DNA of 64,000 bases from Acetatifactor muris (lineage in GTDB: Bacteria; Bacillota; Clostridia; Lachnospirales; Lachnospiraceae): positions 62,001 to 126,000 of the forward strand of contig NZ_JANJZD010000007.1 in NCBI RefSeq assembly GCF_024623325.1, read 5' to 3'. Numbering within the stretch: position 1 is the stretch's first letter; every line of letters begins with the position of its first letter. Made by a program: the position numbers and the translations under genes. A model generated the notes under the pieces. It saw only the letters and a list, made by a program, of their open reading frames with translations. It was not told where the DNA came from and did not search any database. Positions 50,819 through 59,618 of this stretch are shown piece by piece.

Positions 50819-52708
50819 CTACACACTCCCCATCTGGGTTCTGTAAATTTCCTGGTACATGGCACAGCTTTCCAGCAGCTCTTCATGAGTGCCATGCCCT
50901 ATAATTTTTCCCTCATCCAGCATGATAATGTCGTCCAGCCCCATAATGGAGCTGACACGCTGGGCGATGATGATTGTGGTGGTATCCGCATGATGCTCCC
51001 GAATGGCTCTGCGCAGTGCGGCATCTGTCCTATAATCCAGAGCACTGGAAGAATCGTCCAGTACCAGAATCTGCGGTGCTGCTGCCAGCGCTCTCGCAAT
51101 CAGCACCCGCTGCCTCTGTCCGCCGCTTAAGTTCGCACCTCTGACCACCGCCCTGTGATCATATGTATCCTCATAATCTTCGATAAATTCCTTTGCCATG
51201 GCGTCTTCAGCCGCTTCCTCCAGTTCCTTCCCGGTCACATCACGCCCAAAGGAAATATTCTCCTTCAGCGAATCCGCAAAGATAACATCATTCTGGAATA
51301 CAACACCGAAAAGCTGATGGAGCTCATCCTTGTCATAAGCCCGCACATCTTTCCCGCCGATAAAGATATTCCCCGCGTCGGCATCGTAAAAGCGCATCAG
51401 CAGATTGATAATTGTGGTTTTACCGCAGCCGGTCGCTCCGATAATTCCCAGAGTCCCGCCTCTCTTTATGGCAAAATCAATGTCCTCCAGGCATTTCTGC
51501 CTCTCCAGTCCGTCGAACCTGTCTCTGGAGGAACCCGATCCTTTCCCTGAGGTATCCTTTCCTCCGGAAGCGTCGTTCTTCTCCTTCCCGGCTCTCTCTT
51601 CTCCGGAGGAATCTTTCTTCTCTCCGATGCTCTCTTCTCCGGTAATTCCATCCTCCTCCATCCCGGAATGTTCGCTTTTCCCATAGCTGAATCCCACATG
51701 TTCAAATATAATGTATTCGTCCCGGTCCGTGACCGCTGCTTCCTTCGCGGGAACAGGCGTCAGTTCATCTTCCGTCTGAACCACAGCAGCGATGCGGTGA
51801 GCAGAGGCATTGGCCTTTGACATCAGCATGAAAATCCGGTTCAGTCCCATAACACCCATCAAAATCATGTTGAAATATGTCAGAAAAGCCAGGATGACCC
51901 CCGGCTGAGTCACACCGCCGTTCACGCGATAAGCACCCACAATCACCACGATAGTCAGTCCTACATTCAGCATGAATGTCATGATAGGGCCCGGCAGCGC
52001 CATGACAATGCCCGCTTTGATATCCCTTCTGGCCATCTCGCTGTTGGCCTCCTCAAAACGGCGCATCTCATAATCCTCTTTGGAAAGTGCCTTCACCACA
52101 CGGATACCTGTAATATTCTCCCGCATAATCCGCACAATGTCATCCACCGATTTCTGCACCCTGCCGTAAAGCGGAATTCCCTTCATGGACACACATACCA
52201 CCGCCACAATCAGAATCGGCGCCATAATGCAGAGAATAGAAGCCAGTCCCACGTCCATGGTCAGCGTGATAAAGATACCTCCGATAAGCATGATTGGCGC
52301 ACGGATTCCCATGGTCTGACTGGACTGGATAAAGCTCTGGAGATTATAGGAATCCGAAGTCATCCGGGAATTCAGCGAAGGCAGCCCGAACTCGTCCAGC
52401 TGTTCTCCTGACAGATTCACCGACTTCCAGAACAAGTCCCGGCGAATCTCATAGATACTGCTCTTAGCCACTCTGATAGCCATCCTGTTTGCCTTTACAT
52501 TGGCCTGCCGTACGAAAACCACCAGAAGCAGCATAACGGCTCCCCAGGCAAAAACAAGCCTCACATTTTGTTCCGGCGCCACATCATCCACCAGATGTTC
52601 CAGCACATAAGGCAGCAGCAGTTCACCAACGGTACCTGATAATTTAATAAACATACCAAGTGCAATCATAAAGCGATATTTTTTTAGGTAAGAAAATATA
52701 AATTTCAT
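50819..52708 (-). CDS. ABC exporter half-transporter with low-complexity insertion in the ATPase domain
   Basis: 629 aa from ATG 52708. Six membrane helices are followed by a nucleotide-binding domain with GATGCGKTT, LSGGQRQRVLIARAL, ILVLDDSSSALD (Asp replaces the catalytic Glu after Walker B) and TIIIAQRVSS (Gln replaces the H-loop His). This degenerate site is typical of one half of a heterodimer. An insertion of about 60 Lys/Glu/Ser/Gly-rich residues (51495-51690) splits the domain between the A-loop region and Walker A. MarR ends 2 bp before it. Confidence 0.92.
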   Translation of the reverse strand: MKFIFSYLKKYRFMIALGMFIKLSGTVGELLLPYVLEHLVDDVAPEQNVRLVFAWGAVMLLLVVFVRQANVKANRMAIRVAKSSIYEIRRDLFWKSVNLSGEQLDEFGLPSLNSRMTSDSYNLQSFIQSSQTMGIRAPIMLIGGIFITLTMDVGLASILCIMAPILIVAVVCVSMKGIPLYGRVQKSVDDIVRIMRENITGIRVVKALSKEDYEMRRFEEANSEMARRDIKAGIVMALPGPIMTFMLNVGLTIVVIVGAYRVNGGVTQPGVILAFLTYFNMILMGVMGLNRIFMLMSKANASAHRIAAVVQTEDELTPVPAKEAAVTDRDEYIIFEHVGFSYGKSEHSGMEEDGITGEESIGEKKDSSGEERAGKEKNDASGGKDTSGKGSGSSRDRFDGLERQKCLEDIDFAIKRGGTLGIIGATGCGKTTIINLLMRFYDADAGNIFIGGKDVRAYDKDELHQLFGVVFQNDVIFADSLKENISFGRDVTGKELEEAAEDAMAKEFIEDYEDTYDHRAVVRGANLSGGQRQRVLIARALAAAPQILVLDDSSSALDYRTDAALRRAIREHHADTTTIIIAQRVSSIMGLDDIIMLDEGKIIGHGTHEELLESCAMYQEIYRTQMGSV

Positions 52709-52710
52709 CT

Positions 52711-53154
52711 TTACTTCCAACTTTCAAGCAATTTTGCCAACATTTTTTTCATTTCTTCCTGCTCCTGTTCTGAGAGGGCCGCAAAAGTCGGGGTTCCGTC
52801 CTCCTGCTGCTCCTGCCGTACCGCCGCTTCATGCCCTGTTTCTGTCAGCTCAATCACACTTCTGCGCCGGTCTTCCTCGTCCTTCTGGCGCCGGATAAGC
52901 CCCTTTTCCTCCATCTTCGTGAGAATCTCACTGACGGATCCCGGCTGTATCCGAAGGATATCCTGTAACGCTTTCTGCGTCATGCTCTTTCTGTCCAGCA
53001 AAATAGCCAGGATCCTTCCCTGGCCCGCCTCTCTGCCGGAACGCACATACAGATGATACCCGCATGCCCGCATCATACTGTACAGACTGTCATGCTCATA
53101 GGACAATTTTCTGCCGCATCCGCATCCACGATGACATTCCCGCTTCTGTTCCAT
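52711..53154 (-). CDS. MarR family transcriptional regulator
   Basis: 147 aa from ATG 53154 (GAGAGGATG upstream). The winged helix covers about residues 40-120: SMTQKALQDILRIQPGSVSEILTKMEEKGLIRRQKDEEDRRRSVIELTETG. The N-terminus is Cys/His-rich (CHRGCGCGRK), which may form a metal or redox sensor. It is the first gene of the run and probably represses the ABC exporter genes behind it. The C-terminal end EMKKMLAKLLESW is the usual dimer helix. Confidence 0.92.
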   Translation of the reverse strand: MEQKRECHRGCGCGRKLSYEHDSLYSMMRACGYHLYVRSGREAGQGRILAILLDRKSMTQKALQDILRIQPGSVSEILTKMEEKGLIRRQKDEEDRRRSVIELTETGHEAAVRQEQQEDGTPTFAALSEQEQEEMKKMLAKLLESWK

Positions 53155-53309
53155 TATCGCATCCTCTCTTCCGCTTCCTTTTTCCCTCACTGTCTTCCCT
53201 TCCAAATTATCCGGATGGTTTCCTTATCTTTTATAAGCCTTTTTTAGGTGCCTTAACATTATCCTACATCACCCCGTCCGATTCGTCAAGAGAAAAATGC
53301 AGCCTTCCT

Positions 53310-54137
53310 CTATGTTTCTACCGTCACGGTAAAATGCCTCTCAAAAACAGATTGCGCTTCACGAATACGCTCCTCTGACAGAGGGCGCATATCGCGAAAG
53401 GCATAAGATAATCCCATCGCCCGGTACTTCGCATCACCCATTCGGTGGAAAAGCAGCAAATCGACATTACGAATCCCCATTTCCACCAGCAGGGCGGCGC
53501 TTCTTTCCAGGGAATGGGTATCATCATTTATGCCTGGTATTAATGGTATTCGGACATGGAGAGCAAACCCTCTGTCCGAAATCTTTCTCAGATTTTCATA
53601 GATCAGCTTCTGATTTCCCCTGACAATTTCACGGTAAACTTTTTCGTCAGGGGACTTGAAATCATAGAAGAGACAATCTGTGTAAGGCAGAACTCTCTCA
53701 AAATGATCCCACGGAACGTTTCCGGCTGTATCGATCAGCGTACTTACACCCAGTTGCCGCAGGCGACGGCAAAGCTCCGCCACACCCTCCGGCTGGAGCA
53801 TGGGTTCTCCCCCGCTGACGGCAACGCCCCCCTGGCTTGCTTTATAAAAGTCCACATCCCGCATAACGCTCTCCACTGCCTCTTCTACCGTCAGGTTCAT
53901 TCCGTATGAAACGAGTTTCCCGGTATCCTGAAACAACAGGGTCTGCGGAACAGGTGCAATCGTTTCAGGATTGTGACACCAGGGGCAGCGCAGATTGCAG
54001 TCCTTGCGTTGCCGCTTTATCCGTGAAGACAGTTTGGCCCCTGAACCGTGAAATGGAATATCCCAAAAACAGACACAGGATATTGTTTCCGTCTTTCTCT
54101 TGCGTTCACTATCCCGGCCATGTATAATATTGACCAT
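53310..54137 (-). CDS. Glycyl-radical enzyme activating protein (PflA-like), N-terminus probably frameshifted
   Basis: 275 aa as read. The radical SAM core is intact from CNLRCPWCHNPE on, with AVSGGEPMLQPEGVAELCRRL and DFKSPDEKVY. Its reading start is odd: the family's N-terminal motif (about DGPGxRTxVFLKGCNLRC) is absent in this frame. A decayed copy appears in another frame just upstream (VFGIFHFTVQGPN, 54020-54070, ending in a stop) and part (TVFTDK) in the third. At least two indels seem to separate these, so the gene may be a pseudogene. No glycyl-radical enzyme gene lies in the window, so it is orphaned. A downstream in-frame start could still express the core. Confidence 0.7.
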   Translation of the reverse strand: MVNIIHGRDSERKRKTETISCVCFWDIPFHGSGAKLSSRIKRQRKDCNLRCPWCHNPETIAPVPQTLLFQDTGKLVSYGMNLTVEEAVESVMRDVDFYKASQGGVAVSGGEPMLQPEGVAELCRRLRQLGVSTLIDTAGNVPWDHFERVLPYTDCLFYDFKSPDEKVYREIVRGNQKLIYENLRKISDRGFALHVRIPLIPGINDDTHSLERSAALLVEMGIRNVDLLLFHRMGDAKYRAMGLSYAFRDMRPLSEERIREAQSVFERHFTVTVET

Positions 54138-54242
54138 AGTTTTTCTGTGTTCTGTGATACAGGTGCATCGGCGTGACAGTTCAGCGATCTGCGGCAGGGG
54201 CTGTCTGCACTGTTACGGGAAATACCAAAGAGGAGATTTTTC

Positions 54243-55586
54243 ATGACTTATACTTTGACAGACTTAATCTGGCTGTACTTCATCTATTCCTTTGCGGGCT
54301 GGTGTATAGAGGTCTGCTACGCTGCCTTCACCCGCAGGCAATTTGTCAACAGAGGTTTCGTCAACAGTCCGCTGTGTCCTGTCTATGGTTTCAGCGCCGT
54401 ACTGTTCGCGGTCTTCCTTCCGGAGCTGACATCCCGCCCTTTTTTTCTGTTTTTAGGCGGCCTTCTGCTGGCCAGCCTGGTGGAATATGCCACCGGAATG
54501 GCAATGGAGAAAATCTTCCGGAAAAAGCTCTGGGATTACTCTGATATTCGTTTTAACCTGGGCGGCTATGTCTGTGCCCGCTATTCCCTGCTGTGGGGGC
54601 TGCTGGCAGTAGTTACCATGCTTTTTCTCAATCCTCTGCTGTGCGGCGCTCTCAGACTTATCCCGGGCGTCATCACACTTGTGGTTCAGTGGGTGGCCGC
54701 AGGATTGCTGATTCTTGACTTTATCACCACCGCCATGGCCGTCCTGGGCATGGAAATCACCGCCAGGCGCCTCTCCCAACTGTCCGCGGAAATGCGGCAC
54801 ACTTCCCGTCTGCTGGAAAACCGGCTGAATACCGGCGTACAGAGGCGTATGCAGAAGGCCTTTCCCGTCATCAACAAAGAGGCCATTGCGGAAGATTTCC
54901 AGGAAAAATCCCGAAAGGCCAAAAGCGAGCCAAAGGTATTTGCCCAGGGGTGCAGTTTCTATAAGCTGGTGGCTCTCTTTTTCATCGGCGCCTTTCTGGG
55001 AGATATCACCGAAACCATCTTCTGCCTTCTGACAACGGGTATCCTCATGAGCCGCAGCAGTGTGGTGTACGGTCCTTTCAGTATTGTGTGGGGACTGGGC
55101 TGCGCTCTGCTCACCCTCTTCCTATACCGCTATCGGGATAAAAGTGACCGGCATATCTTTCTGGCAGGCACCCTGCTGGGCGGCGCTTATGAATATGTCT
55201 GCAGCGTGTTCACCGAGCTTGCGTTCGGCACTGTGTTCTGGGATTACAGTGATTTCGCCTTTAACCTGGGCGGACGCATCAATCTGCTGTACTGCTTCTT
55301 CTGGGGAATCGCCGCTGTGGTATGGCTAAAGCTGATTTATCCCAGGTTCTCTGACCTGATCGAAAAACTTCCTGTTCGGACAGGCAGAATATTGTGCAAC
55401 TGTATGATTGTGTTCATGATTTTCAACATGCTTCTCTCTTCCCTGGCCCTGGCACGGTATTCAGAACGGCAGACCGCTGCCATATCAGCTGCGGAGCCGG
55501 AAAATTCTCTCAGCGCCTTTCTGGATTCTCATTTTCCGGATGAGCGGATGGAGCGGATTTACCCCAACGCCAAACTGACCCAATGA
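54243..55586 (+). CDS. CmpB-type putative ABC transporter permease, tandem duplicated
   Basis: 447 aa, polytopic. It has two copies of the ABC_trans_CmpB (PF06541-like) domain. Copy 1 (about 1-175) contains FIYSFAGWCIEVCYAAFTRRQFVNRGFVNSPLCPVYGFSAV and EKIFRKKLWDYSDIRFNLGGYVCARYS. Copy 2 (about 235-400) contains FLGDITETIFCLLTTG, VVYGPFSIVWGLG and VFWDYSDFAFNLGGRINLLYCFFWG. The repeated WDYSD..FNLGG motif shows the duplication. Family role is unknown despite the name. The 3' end overlaps the convergent GT-C-like gene by 77 bp. Confidence 0.88.
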   Translation: MTYTLTDLIWLYFIYSFAGWCIEVCYAAFTRRQFVNRGFVNSPLCPVYGFSAVLFAVFLPELTSRPFFLFLGGLLLASLVEYATGMAMEKIFRKKLWDYSDIRFNLGGYVCARYSLLWGLLAVVTMLFLNPLLCGALRLIPGVITLVVQWVAAGLLILDFITTAMAVLGMEITARRLSQLSAEMRHTSRLLENRLNTGVQRRMQKAFPVINKEAIAEDFQEKSRKAKSEPKVFAQGCSFYKLVALFFIGAFLGDITETIFCLLTTGILMSRSSVVYGPFSIVWGLGCALLTLFLYRYRDKSDRHIFLAGTLLGGAYEYVCSVFTELAFGTVFWDYSDFAFNLGGRINLLYCFFWGIAAVVWLKLIYPRFSDLIEKLPVRTGRILCNCMIVFMIFNMLLSSLALARYSERQTAAISAAEPENSLSAFLDSHFPDERMERIYPNAKLTQ

Positions 55587-57108
55587 AAGATGAGGACAAC
55601 CATTCTACTGTTTTTCGAAATCCCAGAACTGCTGTGACAATAAAAAAGGGAACATAAATGTACACATATCTGGCCCGTGCTTCAAACAGCAGTCCGAAAA
55701 GTATGGTTCCGATGATTGTCAGCAGAATCACCGACAGGGAAAGATCTGCTTTCTTCCGGTATCCCACCAATCCCAGAGATGATGCTGTCACCCACAGCCA
55801 GATCCCCTGTCTAAAGGTTTCGTTCACAGCATTTGCCAGGCTGTCGCCCCACATGATATTGCGCAGTGCAGGTGAAAAAAGTTCATTTTTCAGTTCATAA
55901 ATACCGGAGAAAAAGGTTCCCTCACACCTCCATGCAAAGGTTCCGTCTCCATAGTTTGTCATTATTTTCCGGACGAGATGAGAGCCCAGCCCCTGGATTC
56001 CCATCTCTCCCAGCCGTTGTCCCACGACTTCCCTGTTGGCCCGGGAACGTTCCTCCTTTGTGGGAAAGCTCCTGGAAAATTCCACATCTGATTCCAGATA
56101 CCCTCCGTTATTCTGCTGATTCAGTCCCATCATGGCATAATGAGACATTCCAAATGCTTTCTCCCTGTCCAGCTGCCCAGTAAGATCACTCACAAGCCAA
56201 CTATACAGAACAGAGGAAAGAAGGATCCCGGCCAGCGCATACAAAAGCCCCCATTGATATATCGGTTTTCCGGACTTCCGACGAAAAAGTTCCACCAGTG
56301 TAATCGCAATGAAAACGATGAAAATCTGGGGCTTTACATGATATCCAAAACAGGAAAGCGCCCCCAGAAGCCCCCATTTCATTTTGGTATGCTTTCCATT
56401 CTGCAATTCTACATATAGATATAAAATCGCCATTGGAAAAATGAGCCCCCAGGAATCCGAATACGGGATCAATATCCATCCGCTGGTACCGACCAACACA
56501 AGATAGCAGAACCATCCTGCCCACGCCCCTGCAATTGTATAACCGCGAAGGATCTGAAACAGGAAATATCCGGTCAGGCCGGACAGGAGACACTGCACAC
56601 ACAGTATCCCCATAATCCCCTGCTGCACATCCAGAATTCCCACACTCAAATCTATCTTCCTGATCAGCGAGAAAATCCGCAGCAGCAATATATTGTTGGG
56701 GTAAGAGGAAAAATACTCCAGCGCCGTCAGCGGTTGGCCTTCCGCAACCCGGAAGGCTTCGGACAACAATACTGCCACATCCCACCCCGTGTAAAAATAC
56801 GCGTTATAACAAATGTATATCTGAACAAAAACGAACAGGACCGTCAGCATCCGAATCGCTTTACCGGAATGCTCTTCCAAAACTTTCCGCAGATTTCTGC
56901 ATTTTCCGCATCCGGCCGCCAAGATACCCGCTGCCAGCATCACTGTGCAAAGCAATGTACCGTTCCCCAGCAGAAAGAAATGTTTATAAGAATACTCTGC
57001 TTTCCCTGCGAAAAACAGCAGTAGAATCAGAATAAAAGCCATAATAAGGCAAAATGCTGTCACCAAAACCTGCCGAAAAGCAAAATGGGCTTCCCGCTGT
57101 TCACTCAC
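55510..57108 (-). CDS. GT-C-like polytopic membrane glycosyltransferase, second copy
   Basis: 532 aa, about eleven hydrophobic segments. An early acidic pattern (FYTGWDVAVLL) fits the first extracytoplasmic loop of PMT-like enzymes, and FEARARYVYIYVPFFIVTAVLG near the end resembles the protein at 6004-7575. An extracytoplasmic domain lies in the second half (MMGLNQQNNGGYLESDVEFSRSFPTKEERSRANREVVGQRL). Expected role: transfer of sugar from a polyprenyl donor to an envelope target. It lies 15 bp after aguB, but on function it seems unrelated. The C-terminus overlaps the CmpB-type gene by 77 bp on the other strand. Confidence 0.75.
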   Translation of the reverse strand: MSEQREAHFAFRQVLVTAFCLIMAFILILLLFFAGKAEYSYKHFFLLGNGTLLCTVMLAAGILAAGCGKCRNLRKVLEEHSGKAIRMLTVLFVFVQIYICYNAYFYTGWDVAVLLSEAFRVAEGQPLTALEYFSSYPNNILLLRIFSLIRKIDLSVGILDVQQGIMGILCVQCLLSGLTGYFLFQILRGYTIAGAWAGWFCYLVLVGTSGWILIPYSDSWGLIFPMAILYLYVELQNGKHTKMKWGLLGALSCFGYHVKPQIFIVFIAITLVELFRRKSGKPIYQWGLLYALAGILLSSVLYSWLVSDLTGQLDREKAFGMSHYAMMGLNQQNNGGYLESDVEFSRSFPTKEERSRANREVVGQRLGEMGIQGLGSHLVRKIMTNYGDGTFAWRCEGTFFSGIYELKNELFSPALRNIMWGDSLANAVNETFRQGIWLWVTASSLGLVGYRKKADLSLSVILLTIIGTILFGLLFEARARYVYIYVPFFIVTAVLGFRKTVEWLSSSFIGSVWRWGKSAPSAHPENENPERR

Positions 57109-57123
57109 CCTTTTCCCTCCTGT

Positions 57124-58062
57124 TCATCTCCCTGTCAGACCACATATCTCCCGGTACATCTCAGGCCTTCTGTCCCGAAACAATCCCCAGCTGAAACGCA
57201 TTTCCTCTATGGCCCGCAAGTCAAAAGCATGCAGGATTACCGTTTCCTCCGTTCTGCCTGCATCCTCCTGAATCTCTCCTGTCTCATCCGTGATAAAAGA
57301 GGAGCCGTAAAAAGTCAGGGAGGAAGATTGTCCGTTATTCTCCGGGGAAGGGAGCACCTTTTCCTCTCCTGTCCGGTTGGCGGCAATCACCGGCACCACA
57401 TTGGCAGCTGCATGTCCCTGCATACAGCGGCGCCAGTGGGGCATGCTGTCACAGTCAATAATGGGCTCGGAACCGATGGCCGTGGGGTACAGCAGAAGCT
57501 CCGCCCCCGACAGCGCCATGCACCTGGCAGCCTCCGGGAACCATTGATCCCAGCAGATTCCCACACCGATTTTCCCATAAGCGGTATTCCAGACTTTGAA
57601 TCCCGTATTCCCCGGCGTAAAGTAGAACTTCTCCTGGTAGAAATGATCATCCGGAATGTGAGTTTTGCGATATACGCCGAGAATACTGCCGTCCGCGTCG
57701 ATCATCGCCACAGAATTGTAGGTCACATTCCCCTCCCGCTCGAAAAAGCTTATCGGCAGCACCACTCGAAGCTCCGCGGCCACCCTGCGAAACCGCCTTA
57801 CCGCCGGATTCTCTTCCGGAGTCATGGCAAGCTTATAGAAGTCATAATTCCTCTCCTGACAGAAATACCGATTCTCGAAGAGCTCCGGCAGCAGAATCAC
57901 CTGCGCCCCTTTTTCCGCCGCTTCCCGGACCAGTTTCTCCGCCGTCTCCAGGTTCTCCTCCACAGAGCGATTGCAGTACATCTGTACCGCGGCCGCTGTT
58001 ATTGTTTTATTTCCTGATCTGTCTGTATATAACCCCATGTCATGCCTGCCTTTATCTGTCAT
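57124..58062 (-). CDS. aguB: N-carbamoylputrescine amidohydrolase
   Basis: 312-aa nitrilase-superfamily enzyme that converts N-carbamoylputrescine to putrescine, CO2 and ammonia. The Glu-Lys-Cys triad is visible in LLPELFENRYFC, VYRKTHIPDDHFYQEKFYF and VGICWDQWFPEAAR. GGGGG lies before the ATG. It overlaps the end of aguA by 11 bp, so the two steps from agmatine are coupled. Confidence 0.95.
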   Translation of the reverse strand: MTDKGRHDMGLYTDRSGNKTITAAAVQMYCNRSVEENLETAEKLVREAAEKGAQVILLPELFENRYFCQERNYDFYKLAMTPEENPAVRRFRRVAAELRVVLPISFFEREGNVTYNSVAMIDADGSILGVYRKTHIPDDHFYQEKFYFTPGNTGFKVWNTAYGKIGVGICWDQWFPEAARCMALSGAELLLYPTAIGSEPIIDCDSMPHWRRCMQGHAAANVVPVIAANRTGEEKVLPSPENNGQSSSLTFYGSSFITDETGEIQEDAGRTEETVILHAFDLRAIEEMRFSWGLFRDRRPEMYREICGLTGR

Positions 58063-59170
58063 AGTGTTCCCCCGGTATCTGCTGCGTAATACAGTGGATA
58101 TTCCCTCCCCCGATCAGGATATCCCTTGTATAAATCTGTATCACTTCCCTGTCTGGAAACAGTTCCTGCAAAATCGCCTTCGCCGCCTCGTCCGCCGGAT
58201 CCCCGAACCCCGGCATCACAATACTGCCGTTGGCGATGTAGAAATTCACATAAGAGGCCGCCAGCCGCTCTCCCGGTATACGGGTCGGTTCATCCTGGCA
58301 GATATCCAGCCCCTGACATTCCCCGGAAGTGATGGTCACAGGCTTCGGCAGAGGCAGCTTATGTACCTTCAGCCGCCTGCCCCCGGCATCTGTCACCCCT
58401 TCCAGATAGTCAAGACAGGCCTGCGACATGGCATACTGCACATCTGACCTGTCCTCCGTCCAGGCCAGCACCACTTCCCCCGGCGCAGTAAAAGCACAGA
58501 TATTGTCCACATGGCCATTGGTTTCATCGTTATAAATCCCGCAGGGCAGCCAGAGAATCTTCGACACATTCAGATAGCTCTTCAGATTCTCTTCAATCTC
58601 CTCTCTTGACAGGTCCGGGTTTCTTCCCCTGCTGAGCAGGCAGCTTTCCGTTACCATGCAGGTTCCCTCCCCGTCCACATGAATCGAACCGCCCTCCAGA
58701 ATAAAATCCCGCTTGCAGTACACATCCTTTTCCAGCATGTCACAGAGCTTCCGGGCCATCTGATTGTCCTTGTCCCAGGGAAAATACAGGCCGTCATACA
58801 GCCCTCCCCAGGCATTGAATCCCCAGTCAATCCCTCTTATGACACCTGCGTCATTTTTTACAAATGTGGGAGCATAATCTCTGGCCCAGGCGTCATTACA
58901 CGACATCTCCACCACACGGATATGCGGCGGCAGCAGAGCTCTGGCATTGTCATACTGTGCCCCGCCGGCGCACACAGTCACCTTCTCTGATCTGGCAATG
59001 GCCTCCGCAATCTGCAGGAAAGCCTTCCTGGCCGCATATCCGCCATACTGCCAGGAATCCGCCCTCTCCGGGAATATCATGATGCAGCCATCATGGGGCT
59101 CATACTCCGCCGGCATACGAAAGCCGTCCGCAGACGGCGTGGAATCTCTGATTATTTTCATTTCCTGCAA
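58052..59170 (-). CDS. aguA: Agmatine deiminase
   Basis: 372-aa enzyme that converts agmatine to N-carbamoylputrescine. Pentein-fold motifs are GCIMIFPERADSW near the N-terminus, MSCNDAWARDYAPTFV, FILEGGSIHVDGEGTCMVTES, ETNGHVDNICAF (His/Asp) and the catalytic Cys in GGGNIHCITQQIPG at the end. The start is TTG at 59170 (GGAG 5 bp upstream); the ATG at 59161 is 14 bp from that SD and is the alternative. Confidence 0.95.
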   Translation of the reverse strand: MQEMKIIRDSTPSADGFRMPAEYEPHDGCIMIFPERADSWQYGGYAARKAFLQIAEAIARSEKVTVCAGGAQYDNARALLPPHIRVVEMSCNDAWARDYAPTFVKNDAGVIRGIDWGFNAWGGLYDGLYFPWDKDNQMARKLCDMLEKDVYCKRDFILEGGSIHVDGEGTCMVTESCLLSRGRNPDLSREEIEENLKSYLNVSKILWLPCGIYNDETNGHVDNICAFTAPGEVVLAWTEDRSDVQYAMSQACLDYLEGVTDAGGRRLKVHKLPLPKPVTITSGECQGLDICQDEPTRIPGERLAASYVNFYIANGSIVMPGFGDPADEAAKAILQELFPDREVIQIYTRDILIGGGNIHCITQQIPGEHYDR

Positions 59171-59263
59171 ATATTCTCCTTATGCATCTCGTCTATACCT
59201 GCCTGTCTGACATCCTTCGACGGCCAGACCGGTCTTCTTCATTCATAAACCCTTCCGCTATTC

Positions 59264-59292
59264 ATCATACTATAAAATGTCCCAAATGTCTT
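59264..59292 (-). promoter_or_regulatory. Candidate promoter for aguA-aguB
   Basis: Reading leftward: AAGACA (59292-59287), 17 bp, TATGAT (59269-59264), about 95 bp before the aguA start. Confidence 0.4.
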
Positions 59293-59396
59293 CCCCAGGA
59301 TACATTTATTATACAAAGATTTTATAATTCCTTAAGTCCGCAGTCAAACTTTAGACACATTTTCAGGGTATGATAGATACATAAACAAAGGAGCTG

Positions 59397-59513
59397 TTGA
59401 ATTTTAGCAATATGGTTGGGGTTCTGTCAGCTTCGACTAACAACAATACTGCTTCGGCAGTTTTACTATATATCTTTCTCTTTCATGTTTTCTTTTATAT
59501 TACTCCCTTTTAA
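59397..59513 (+). ncRNA. Possible small RNA or 38-aa small protein locus
   Basis: In the 450-bp gap between aguA and nspC the + strand holds AAAGGAG (59387-59393), then a frame TTG...TAA (59397-59513; ATG at 59412). It encodes a 38-aa peptide with a hydrophobic end (ASAVLLYIFLFHVFFYITPF). It also has a CTGC TTCG GCAG tetraloop hairpin near 59450 and a strong terminator at its end. The SD is only 3 bp from the TTG and 18 from the ATG, so a non-coding RNA is equally possible. The rest of the gap has no gene I can see. Confidence 0.4.
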
Positions 59514-59540
59514 GAGCCCGGTTTCCGGGCTCTTACTTTA
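59512..59540 (+). terminator. Terminator of the 59.4-kb small locus
   Basis: AAGAGCCCGG (59512-59521) pairs with CCGGGCTCTT (59525-59534), then ACTTTAT. It overlaps the stop codon of the small frame. It can also act against transcripts coming from the nspC side. Confidence 0.8.
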
Positions 59541-59618
59541 TCCGCTCATCCGAGCCGGCTCCCATCCGCTCATCTCCTGATCTCACACAGCATTCCTGTC
59601 AAAAGTCTCCGCATTCCT

